From Acidobacteria bacterium AH-259-G07 (lineage in GTDB: Bacteria; Acidobacteriota; UBA6911; RPQK01; JADFOI01), in assembly GCA_027717925.1 (NCBI GenBank), contig JALLON010000159.1:1-6305 (forward strand): 6,305 nt of DNA, written 5' to 3'. Under the pieces are notes generated by a model that saw nothing but the letters and a program-made list of their open reading frames with translations, ran no database searches and was not told where the DNA came from. Made by a program: the position numbers and the translations under genes. Numbering within the stretch: the first letter of the stretch is position 1; each line of letters opens with the position of its first letter. Shown here in pieces: positions 1 to 6,059 of the stretch.

Positions 1-749
1 CTATTTTGGCCGTGCACATCTACGGGCATCCTGTTGATCTTGATCCGATTTTAGAAGTGGCTGCGGAGTATGGGATTCCTGTAATCGAAGATGCAGCGGA
101 AAGCCTGGGGGCGCTTTATAAGGGCAGGCACGTGGGCACATTCGGTTGTCTAGGCTGCTTTAGTTTCAATGGCAATAAAGTCATAACTACCGGCGGTGGG
201 GGGATGATCGTTACAGATGATCCGGAGCTGGCCGGACGTGCAAAACATCTGACCACCCAGGCAAGGCTTCCGGAATTGGAGTATCGTCACGATGAAATCG
301 GATTCAACTATGGATTGACCAATGTACAAGCTGCGCTGGGTGTCGCTCAATTGGAGCAATTGACGATGTTTCTTGAAAAGAAGCGGGCAATTGTCAGTCG
401 ATACAGTGAATATCTTAAAGACCTGCCGGGTATCAGCTGGGTGAATGAAGCTCCTTGGGCGCGAAGTTCGTGGTGGATGTACTCGATCCTGATCGACACC
501 GAGCGATACGGTAGGGATCGCAATGAAGTCATGTCTATACTCAACGAGCGGGAGATTCACACTCGTCCGGTCTGGACACCGATTCACACTTTGCCCATCT
601 ATTCGACTTACCCTCGGGTTGGAGGACAGACGGCAGAGGAACTTTTTTCTCAAGGATTGTGTGTGCCTTGTTCAGCCAGTTTGAGTCATTCGGACCAGGA
701 CGTAGTTCTTGAACATTTGAGAAAGTGTTACCGCCCGTCCTCAAGGTGA
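1..749 (+). CDS. DegT/DnrJ/EryC1/StrS-family PLP-dependent sugar-nucleotide aminotransferase, LegC/PglE-like (5' partial)
   Basis: The reading frame is open from the left edge (first full codon at base 3), so the true start lies outside the window. About 249 residues remain of a family usually 370-400 long. The fragment begins in the AVHIYGHPVDLDPI segment. It then shows the PLP-ring aspartate in EDAAESLGA (GAT at 90-92) and the Schiff-base lysine in SFNGNKVITTGGGG (AAA at 177-179), so the catalytic core is intact. The stretch HLTTQAR...HDEIGFNYGLTN followed by VQAALGVAQLEQL resembles the LegC and PglE type of sugar 4-aminotransferase more than classical perosamine synthases. Family members transfer an amino group, usually from glutamate, to the C4 keto group of a 4-keto-6-deoxy sugar nucleotide in the cytoplasm. 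The nucleotide (UDP or GDP) cannot be decided here. A GDP-linked substrate would come from the Gmd encoded downstream. The position usually occupied by Arg in NYRLTN is Gly (codon 312-314). The family call is firm; the substrate is inference. Confidence 0.9.
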   Translation, partial: ILAVHIYGHPVDLDPILEVAAEYGIPVIEDAAESLGALYKGRHVGTFGCLGCFSFNGNKVITTGGGGMIVTDDPELAGRAKHLTTQARLPELEYRHDEIGFNYGLTNVQAALGVAQLEQLTMFLEKKRAIVSRYSEYLKDLPGISWVNEAPWARSSWWMYSILIDTERYGRDRNEVMSILNEREIHTRPVWTPIHTLPIYSTYPRVGGQTAEELFSQGLCVPCSASLSHSDQDVVLEHLRKCYRPSSR

Positions 750-920
750 GACACAGAGCGAGCGGGTCTTGATCATGCTGTTGTGTGTTTCAGTCTGGGA
801 CGGTCAAGAGCCACAAGCAGGCTTCTCCCGCAAAGCTTGGCGACAAGAATGCTGTTCACCTTGTAGCTCTACCAATTGCTATGCATTGCGATTTGCAGAT
901 CAAGCGGTTTGAACGTTAGC

Positions 921-2312
921 GTGTTGCGCCCCCGTATCTTACTGTTGATTTCCGGCGGGTGGGCCGTCCGCAACTACATACGTTCTGGTTTAGTTGATTT
1001 GCTGTCGAAACAGGCCGAGGTCATCGTGATGCTCCCTTCGGGAGATTCTGTTTTCGAAGAGGAACTTCGCTCCCGAGGATTGCGCGTTGAATTCTATCTT
1101 CCATATTCGGTTCCGCGGCCCTTGTCCTTTCTCAACGTTTCAATGGTCAATGGGCTCAATAGGCGTTTAGGGTTGTGGCATCCGACGTTTTGGCGGTGGG
1201 TCAAGAGCGTACACCCGCTTTGGAAGCGCCCCTATCTTGAAGTTTTGCGCTTTGCATCGGTCCTGTGCCAAAACAAGTCATTGTACCGAGCCGGCAGACA
1301 GCTACATGATAAATGGGTTGAATCGTTCCCTGTTCTTGAAGATTATGTTCGACTATTCGAAGACGTGCGTCCAGATATCGTGGTGTCCTCCAATCCATTT
1401 GATTGGAGCGAACTTCCACTGTCCCTTGTTGCTGCACGGCTTCACGTGCCCACGGTTACAGCCATTGTCTCCTGGGACAATCTGAGCTACAAAGGCTTTC
1501 CATTGACCCGTTTCACACGCTACATGGTTTGGAGTGACTTAATGAAACGGGAACTTCTCCGCATCGAGCCGCAGCTGGATCTGGATCAGATTCAAATCAC
1601 GGGCACTCCACAATTCGACTTCCACTTGAGCGAGGAGCTCATTTGGACTCGCGAGGAGTTCTTCGGACGTATTGGAGGCGACCCAACTCGACCGCTGATC
1701 ACTTACTCGGCGTGCGCTGATCTGACCTTTTCGGAAGAGCCGGAAGTGGTAGCTATGCTGTGGCAAGCGATCGAACAGGGTGACGTTATTGATAACCCGC
1801 AGCTGTTGATCCGCCTTCATCCGCACGATAAAACGGATCGATTTGACCGTATCCGGCAACGTTGTCCAAGTCTACTTATTAAGAGACCTTGGAAACATAA
1901 TGCTGACCGGTTCTGGTGGTTTACACCGACTCGCGATGACCTGGCGCTACTGTCGAATACGCTTCGTTACTCCGACATCAGTGTGAACGCTTTCTCCACC
2001 ATTGTCCTCGATTCAGCGATTTTCGACAAGCCGATTGTGTGTGTTGCTTTTTCAAGTGAACGGGATAGCCCGGCTGCAGATTATCTTCGTCACTCTTCTG
2101 AAATCGGCCACTGCCAGTACCTATCCGAGTCTAAAGCAGTGCGGGTCGCTTTCAGTCTGGTCGAGTTGATCTCTCATCTGAACTCCTATTTAAGCGACCC
2201 CAGTGCTGAACGAGAACTCCGCCACAGGATGGTGGAGCAAATCTGTGGCCCAGTAGATGGAACCACAAAGTATCGTATGGTTGACTGCATATTAAGCACG
2301 CTCAAGCAGTGA
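921..2312 (+). CDS. Probable GT-B-fold glycosyltransferase (CDP-glycerol transferase-like C-terminal half), specificity unknown
   Basis: This encodes a soluble protein of about 463 residues with no clear signal peptide. The N-terminus RPRILLLISGGWAVRNYIRSG looks like the first beta strand and glycine loop of a Rossmann-type GT-B domain. The middle reads RPDIVVSSNPFD, then AIVSWDNLS (SWDN at about 184-187), then MVWSDLMKREL and ITGTPQFDFH (about 226-235). The C-terminal half has RLHPHDK (about 298-304) and SVNAFSTIVLDSAIFDKPIV (about 354-373). The RLHPH and S/T-S/T-x-x-x-(D/E)-x-x-x-x-x-KP pattern resembles the donor-binding half of CDP-glycerol glycerophosphotransferases and related GT-B enzymes. 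The start is uncertain: the frame is open back to TTG at 876, with further candidates TTG 909, GTG 921 and TTG 924, and none has a good Shine-Dalgarno. I prefer GTG 921 because it places the Rossmann strand at the N-terminus. Neighbouring polysaccharide genes support a transferase role. Donor, acceptor and exact family are not established. Confidence 0.72.
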   Translation: MLRPRILLLISGGWAVRNYIRSGLVDLLSKQAEVIVMLPSGDSVFEEELRSRGLRVEFYLPYSVPRPLSFLNVSMVNGLNRRLGLWHPTFWRWVKSVHPLWKRPYLEVLRFASVLCQNKSLYRAGRQLHDKWVESFPVLEDYVRLFEDVRPDIVVSSNPFDWSELPLSLVAARLHVPTVTAIVSWDNLSYKGFPLTRFTRYMVWSDLMKRELLRIEPQLDLDQIQITGTPQFDFHLSEELIWTREEFFGRIGGDPTRPLITYSACADLTFSEEPEVVAMLWQAIEQGDVIDNPQLLIRLHPHDKTDRFDRIRQRCPSLLIKRPWKHNADRFWWFTPTRDDLALLSNTLRYSDISVNAFSTIVLDSAIFDKPIVCVAFSSERDSPAADYLRHSSEIGHCQYLSESKAVRVAFSLVELISHLNSYLSDPSAERELRHRMVEQICGPVDGTTKYRMVDCILSTLKQ

Positions 2313-2369
2313 ACTCTAGCTTTGGAATGAGATCTCTTGCTGAGTATCCCGAGTTTAGCTGGCGATTGC

Positions 2370-2401
2370 GGGATCAGTCGTTCTTGGTGTTCTGATCTCC
2401 C
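2370..2401 (+). other. Imperfect inverted repeat between the glycosyltransferase and wzy/waaL-like genes
   Basis: GGGATCAG at 2370-2377 pairs with CTGAT-CT-CCC at 2392-2401, two four-base-pair blocks separated by a two-base bulge, with a 14-base loop. No T-run follows, so it is not a convincing intrinsic terminator. It lies in a 177-base gap without a credible gene. It could be a weak transcript-processing or attenuation structure, or chance. Confidence 0.25.
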
Positions 2402-2407
2402 ACAGCC

Positions 2408-2415
2408 GGGGGGGG
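2408..2415. repeat. Run of eight G in the 177-base intergenic gap
   Basis: CC is followed by eight consecutive G and then CGCC, about 75 bases before the start of the Wzy/WaaL-like gene. It is the longest G/C homopolymer I noticed in the window. It lies outside coding sequence, so slippage would change spacing and not a reading frame. No promoter elements could be placed around it with confidence. Confidence 0.6.
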
Positions 2416-2478
2416 CGCCAACTTCAGGAATATCGCTCACTGTATCTTCAAAGTCGCCTAACATTGTAGAAGTAGAAA

Positions 2479-2484
2479 GAAGGT
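2479..2484 (+). promoter_or_regulatory. Ribosome binding site of the Wzy/WaaL-like gene
   Basis: GAAGGT lies in a purine-rich stretch (GTAGAAAGAAGG) and its last G is six bases before ATG 2490. This fixes the start of the membrane protein. Confidence 0.6.
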
Positions 2485-2489
2485 AATAA

Positions 2490-3929
2490 ATGGGAGGTTC
2501 TCAAGTCTTTTTGGGCGCACAAAAGCCCTTAGCTTTACGCCGTCGGCGGTTACGCACCGCGGTTCCCGGAATCCTTCTAGGAATTATCCTTACTGGGTTA
2601 GTTCTGGGCTTTTGGGATCGGGCGACTGCTACAGACTTCTGGATGATTTGGTTACTTGGAATGCTCGTATGGTATGGGCTGCACGGTCCTGAGACAGGTC
2701 TCTATATTTTCGCGTTTGCCATACCCTTTGAATTCATATTTTTTGCTTGGGGTATGGGACGCTATACCATGCTGGGCTATCCGGCAATCGGGCTGCTGGT
2801 GGTATGGGCATGGAGCCGCTCTGAATTTCGCACTGCGCTTACACTTCCGGAATGGTTCTACTTGATTCTATTGGTTTGGAGTGGGGTGACCCTCCTGTGG
2901 GCTGAGGATTTGCTGAGAGGTATCCAGGTCCTTTTCACTCACTGTGGCTTGTTTGCGGTGTTATACATATTCAGTCGCGGGCTGAAAAGTTATGATTCAA
3001 TGATGCGGTGCTTATGGTACTTCTCAGGAGGAATTCTCTTGCTGGCAGCGGTCTTGTCGACTTACTACGAGCGGACGACCTGGGTTTACTATTATGAAAA
3101 AACCTACATCAGCACTTTGAGTGCAGACGAGGTCTCACCTTATGACCTTGGTAATGCCGCCCTGGTGGCGTTTTTGGGCGCCCTTGCCCTTTGGGAGTTT
3201 GAGAGGACACCCTTGCGACGGAGGATCGGGTTGCTAGTGGCGGGAGTATTCGGGGTGTGTGTACTTCTAACGCTTGGCCGCGCTCTCACGATTGAGTTAG
3301 CCTTGTGTTGTTTGGTTTGGGTTGCGCTTTCCGGGAGGAGCACAAGTCGACTTGGGGTGTTAGGGAGAATCAGAAAGATCGGAGTGGCTGGGATATTAGT
3401 GGGTGGTGTCTTGGTGGCCGCTCTGGCAGTAAATCGAGGGGCAATGGAGGAAAGGTGGGTGGGACAGACTGTCTCCCTGTCGGAAGATATAGGAGCCTTA
3501 GCTACCGGTCGTCCCAGAATATACCGTGAGGGTCTATCCATGTTTCTAGATCAACCTCTGGTGGGCGTTGGAATGGGGCAGTTTAGCACCACTTACTCTA
3601 AATTAACCGGTAACGTGCCAAAAGGGCAACACAGCGCCATTGTAGGGTTCCTCGCTGAAACGGGGCTCTTCGGTGCGTCATTATTCATGGCCCTTTGCCT
3701 AGCCTTAGGATTTGCAGCGTGGAAGGCACAACCCTGGCGAAATGTCTGTGTCGCTTGGTGGGCTTACTTCGTCGTACAAGCAATCGTCCACGGTTATGGG
3801 AGGAATAAAGCGTTCTGGATGGCAGCAGGGTTAACCGCCCTTTTGGCGCGGGGTTTCAACACGCAGTCTGCTTCTCAAGGAAATCCAAATCTCATGGCAC
3901 GGGGCCGAAGACACAAGTTTCTTTCTTAA
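2490..3929 (+). CDS. O-antigen ligase/polymerase family integral membrane protein (WaaL/Wzy_C-like)
   Basis: This 479-residue inner-membrane protein has about 12-13 hydrophobic segments, roughly 23-42, 50-64, 70-88, 96-108, 121-137, 147-162, 174-190, 218-235, 245-261, 265-280, 297-314, 383-409, 418-434 and 440-454. A basic RRRRLR cluster (17-22) before the first segment suggests a cytoplasmic N-terminus, and the C-terminal tail is also basic. LGRALTIEL (262-270) and a hydrophilic periplasm-type loop (about 315-382) containing TGRPRIYREGLSMF, DQPLVGVGMGQF and KGQHSAIVGFLAETGLFG match the Wzy_C/O-antigen ligase pattern. R341/R343 and H381 sit where Arg and His residues important for WaaL activity are found in characterised ligases. 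These proteins join undecaprenyl-linked repeats (Wzy) or transfer the chain to lipid A core or another acceptor (WaaL). Sequence alone does not separate the two roles. ATG 2490 has a good Shine-Dalgarno. Confidence 0.85.
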   Translation: MGGSQVFLGAQKPLALRRRRLRTAVPGILLGIILTGLVLGFWDRATATDFWMIWLLGMLVWYGLHGPETGLYIFAFAIPFEFIFFAWGMGRYTMLGYPAIGLLVVWAWSRSEFRTALTLPEWFYLILLVWSGVTLLWAEDLLRGIQVLFTHCGLFAVLYIFSRGLKSYDSMMRCLWYFSGGILLLAAVLSTYYERTTWVYYYEKTYISTLSADEVSPYDLGNAALVAFLGALALWEFERTPLRRRIGLLVAGVFGVCVLLTLGRALTIELALCCLVWVALSGRSTSRLGVLGRIRKIGVAGILVGGVLVAALAVNRGAMEERWVGQTVSLSEDIGALATGRPRIYREGLSMFLDQPLVGVGMGQFSTTYSKLTGNVPKGQHSAIVGFLAETGLFGASLFMALCLALGFAAWKAQPWRNVCVAWWAYFVVQAIVHGYGRNKAFWMAAGLTALLARGFNTQSASQGNPNLMARGRRHKFLS

Positions 3930-3949
3930 AATCGAAAACTCTCTCATCC

Positions 3950-3971
3950 AAGTCCCGTCTTCTCGGGATTT
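3950..3971 (+). other. Short hairpin in the 74-base gap before gmd
   Basis: AAGTCCCG (3950-3957) pairs with CGGGATTT (3964-3971), an eight-base-pair stem with one G-U wobble and a six-base TCTTCT loop. The stem ends in three T, but ATGGGCGG follows instead of a U-tract, so at best it is a weak or partial terminator/attenuator. It starts 21 bases after the previous stop codon and ends about 20 bases before the gmd ribosome binding site. Confidence 0.4.
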
Positions 3972-3990
3972 ATGGGCGGATCTTGATCTA

Positions 3991-3995
3991 GAGGA
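3991..3995 (+). promoter_or_regulatory. Ribosome binding site of gmd
   Basis: GAGGA lies eight bases before ATG 4004 and supports that start. The encoded N-terminus reaches the TGISGQDG nucleotide-binding loop after 11 residues, as expected for Gmd. Confidence 0.65.
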
Positions 3996-4003
3996 TTGGA
4001 ACA

Positions 4004-5050
4004 ATGTTAGAGCAGAAAAGAAAGCGAGCATTCTTAACTGGAATAAGTGGACAGGATGGCTCTTACTTGGCGGAGTTTCTTCTGAGCAAAGACTACGAGG
4101 TTCACGGACTGATCCGGAAGCACAGCATTTTCGGGACTGAACGGATAGCCCATCTCTATCAGGACCCTCACGAGCCGGATGTGAGACTCTCCTTGCACTA
4201 TGGCGACTTAAACGACGGATCTAACCTTACGGCACTCCTCAAGGAAATTCAGCCAGATGAAGTCTATCATTTAGGCGCGCAATCGCATGTGAAAGTTTCT
4301 TTCTTAAACCCGATTTACACGGTTGAGACTGATGGGCTTGGGACGCTGCGGCTTCTCGAAGCAGTTCGAGGGCTGGGCAATCAACCACGGTATTATCAAG
4401 CCTCTTCAAGTGAGATGTACGGCCTTGCAGCAGAGGTACCACAGCGAGAATCAACTTCTTTTCATCCGTGCAGTCCGTACGCTTGCGCCAAGGTCTTCGC
4501 CTTTTGGCAGACAGTGAATTATCGAGAGGCGTATGCCCTACATGCTAGCAACGGCATTATGTTTAATCACGAGAGTCCGCGTCGAGGTGAAACATTCGTA
4601 ACACGCAAGATCAGCCGTGCGGCCACACGGATAAAGCTTGGTCTTCAAGAAAGACTCTATCTGGGCAATTTAGAGCCACAACGCGACTGGGGCTTTGCGG
4701 GTGACTATGTTGAAGCAATGTGGCTCATGCTTCAGCAGGACGAGCCTGATGACTACGTCATCGCAACTGGCGAATCGCACTGTGTGCGAGAATTTTGCGA
4801 ATTGGCTTTTGGACTGCTCGACCTTGATTACAAAGACTTTGTTGTTGTTGATCCTCGGTACTTCAGGCCTCTTGAAATCGATGTGCTGCAAGGCGATGCC
4901 AGCAGAGCTCGGATTAAGTTTGGCTGGACTCCAAAGGTGAGTTTCAAAGAACTCGTGACCATGATGATCGAAAGCGATTTGGAACTGGCAAAGCGCGAAA
5001 AGCTTCTCCTAGAGGCTGGCTACGCCAGCACAGTGAACAGTGGCTACTGA
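4004..5050 (+). CDS. gmd: GDP-mannose 4,6-dehydratase
   Basis: This 348-residue cytoplasmic short-chain dehydrogenase/reductase converts GDP-D-mannose to GDP-4-keto-6-deoxy-D-mannose, the first step to GDP-L-fucose, GDP-rhamnose and GDP-perosamine. The NADP loop is TGISGQDGSYL (12-22). GDL (67-69), DEVYHLGAQSHVKVSF (85-100) and the sugar-nucleotide segment FNHESPRRGETFVTRKI (187-203) are characteristic. So is YLGNL followed by RDWGFAGDYV (219-236). The active site reads QASSSEMYG with S135 and E137, plus Y159 and K163 in YACAK. The usual residue at S135 is Thr (STSE in E. coli), a conservative change that keeps the hydroxyl. The cofactor/tetramer loop reads RKHSIFGTER (38-47) where many Gmds have RRSSSFNT. 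The protein is slightly shorter than E. coli Gmd (373), with no evident missing segment. It overlaps fcl by 11 bases, suggesting coupled translation. The assignment is firm. Confidence 0.95.
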   Translation: MLEQKRKRAFLTGISGQDGSYLAEFLLSKDYEVHGLIRKHSIFGTERIAHLYQDPHEPDVRLSLHYGDLNDGSNLTALLKEIQPDEVYHLGAQSHVKVSFLNPIYTVETDGLGTLRLLEAVRGLGNQPRYYQASSSEMYGLAAEVPQRESTSFHPCSPYACAKVFAFWQTVNYREAYALHASNGIMFNHESPRRGETFVTRKISRAATRIKLGLQERLYLGNLEPQRDWGFAGDYVEAMWLMLQQDEPDDYVIATGESHCVREFCELAFGLLDLDYKDFVVVDPRYFRPLEIDVLQGDASRARIKFGWTPKVSFKELVTMMIESDLELAKREKLLLEAGYASTVNSGY

Positions 5051-6008
5051 TATTGTGACCAGATTTTGGGAAGGTAAAAAAGTCGTGGTTACGGGAGGTG
5101 CCGGCTTTCTGGGCTCTTTCGTATTAGAAAAGCTTCAAGCGCTCGGCTGCGGAGAAGTCTTCGTCCCACGCTCTTGTGACTATGACTTGATAAGGAGAGA
5201 AGCTAGCGCGCGCCTCTACAAGGACTCAAAGCCCGATATTCTGATTCACCTTGCAGCCGAAGTTGGGGGAATTGGTGCTAATCGCAAGCGGCCTGGGCGT
5301 TTTTTCTACGCCAATATGGCTATGGGATTGAACCTGATCGAGGAAGGCAGAAAGTACGGGCGATTGGTAAAGTTCGTTCAGGTCGGTACGGTTTGTTCCT
5401 ATCCTAAATTTGCGCCGATTCCGTTTCGGGAAGAGGATCTCTGGAGTGGTTACCCGGAAGAGACAAACGCGCCATACGGCGTGGCTAAAAAAGCCCTGCT
5501 CGTTATGCTTCAAAGTTATTGGGCCGAGTACCACTTTCCGGGCATCTATCTGCTTCCGGTCAACCTTTATGGTCCTCGGGACCATTTTGAGCTGGAAAGC
5601 TCCCACGTCATTCCAGCCCTGATCCGGAAGTTTGTTGAGGCGTCCGAGAGGGGACTCCGGGAAGTTGTTGTTTGGGGCAGCGGCGAGCCCACACGCGAGT
5701 TTCTTTATGTGGAGGATGCGGCAGAAGGGATTCTTCTGGCCACAGAGCGCTACCAGGACTTAGAGCCCGTCAACCTGGGTACAGGCCAGGAGACTCGTAT
5801 TCGCGATCTCGCTGATTTGATAGCCCGGCTTTGTAACTACCGCGGCTCGATTCTTTGGGACCACTCGCAGCCCGATGGCCAGCCGCGTCGCCGCCTCGAT
5901 ACCAGTAAGGCCGATGAACAGTTCGGCTTCGCAGCCACCACGCCTTTTGAGGATGGGCTGCGCCGGACCATCGCGTGGTTTGAGAATTCTCGGATCTTCT
6001 CATCATAG
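5040..6008 (+). CDS. fcl: GDP-L-fucose synthase (GDP-4-keto-6-deoxymannose 3,5-epimerase/4-reductase)
   Basis: This 322-residue cytoplasmic SDR enzyme takes the Gmd product, epimerises C3 and C5 and reduces C4 with NADPH to give GDP-L-fucose. The Rossmann loop is TGGAGFLGS (18-26). HLAAEVGGIGAN (70-81) is a hallmark of Fcl. The catalytic region reads GTVCSYPK (116-123), with C119 as the expected epimerisation Cys, then Y146 and K150 in YGVAK. PVNLYGPRDHF (173-183) precedes SSHVIPALIRKF with H189 as the expected acid/base His. T117 replaces the Ser of the usual Ser-Tyr-Lys triad. WGSG (212-215), REFLYVEDAA (219-228) and NLGTG (245-249) complete the fold. The GTG start at 5040 lies inside gmd, giving an 11-base overlap. 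No strong Shine-Dalgarno is visible there, so translational coupling to gmd is likely. An in-frame GTG at 5055 is the alternative. A related epimerase/reductase product such as GDP-colitose is less likely given the adjacent gmd. Confidence 0.92.
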   Translation: MATDIVTRFWEGKKVVVTGGAGFLGSFVLEKLQALGCGEVFVPRSCDYDLIRREASARLYKDSKPDILIHLAAEVGGIGANRKRPGRFFYANMAMGLNLIEEGRKYGRLVKFVQVGTVCSYPKFAPIPFREEDLWSGYPEETNAPYGVAKKALLVMLQSYWAEYHFPGIYLLPVNLYGPRDHFELESSHVIPALIRKFVEASERGLREVVVWGSGEPTREFLYVEDAAEGILLATERYQDLEPVNLGTGQETRIRDLADLIARLCNYRGSILWDHSQPDGQPRRRLDTSKADEQFGFAATTPFEDGLRRTIAWFENSRIFSS

Positions 6009-6044
6009 TGTGGTGAAAGTCTCTGCTTGAATGTGGGAGCTCAC

Positions 6045-6049
6045 GGGGA
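6045..6049 (+). promoter_or_regulatory. Candidate ribosome binding site for the 3'-truncated membrane glycosyltransferase
   Basis: GGGGA, within GGGGAAGAG, lies ten bases before GTG 6060. No comparable purine stretch precedes ATG 6141. This is the main reason for preferring the earlier GTG start. Confidence 0.4.
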
Positions 6050-6059
6050 AGAGAATTCG

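Noticed and set aside
150..653. Long minus-strand frame opposite the aminotransferase
   Set aside because: It is a shadow of a gene with catalytic Lys and PLP Asp motifs on the + strand, and has no motifs of its own.
775..856. Direct repeat ATGCTGTT at 775-782 and 849-856
   Set aside because: Eight bases repeated once is expected by chance and there is no further symmetry or mobile-element context.
775..914. Small + strand frame starting at ATG 775 in the gap after the aminotransferase (Cys-rich, about 45 codons)
   Set aside because: It has no ribosome binding site and no recognisable sequence. The Cys-rich content looks like chance translation of non-coding DNA.
881..919. A 12-codon ATG frame ending just before GTG 921, as a possible coupling leader peptide
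   Set aside because: It is very short, lacks a Shine-Dalgarno and has no attenuator-type codon pattern. Such frames are expected by chance.
2370..2401. Intrinsic terminator after the glycosyltransferase gene
   Set aside because: The stem is short and bulged and no T-run follows, so it is listed only as a weak inverted repeat.
2186..2464. Minus-strand frame of 92 codons over the end of the glycosyltransferase gene and the following gap
   Set aside because: It has no recognisable motif and no Shine-Dalgarno before its ATG, and half of it lies opposite a gene with clear protein motifs.
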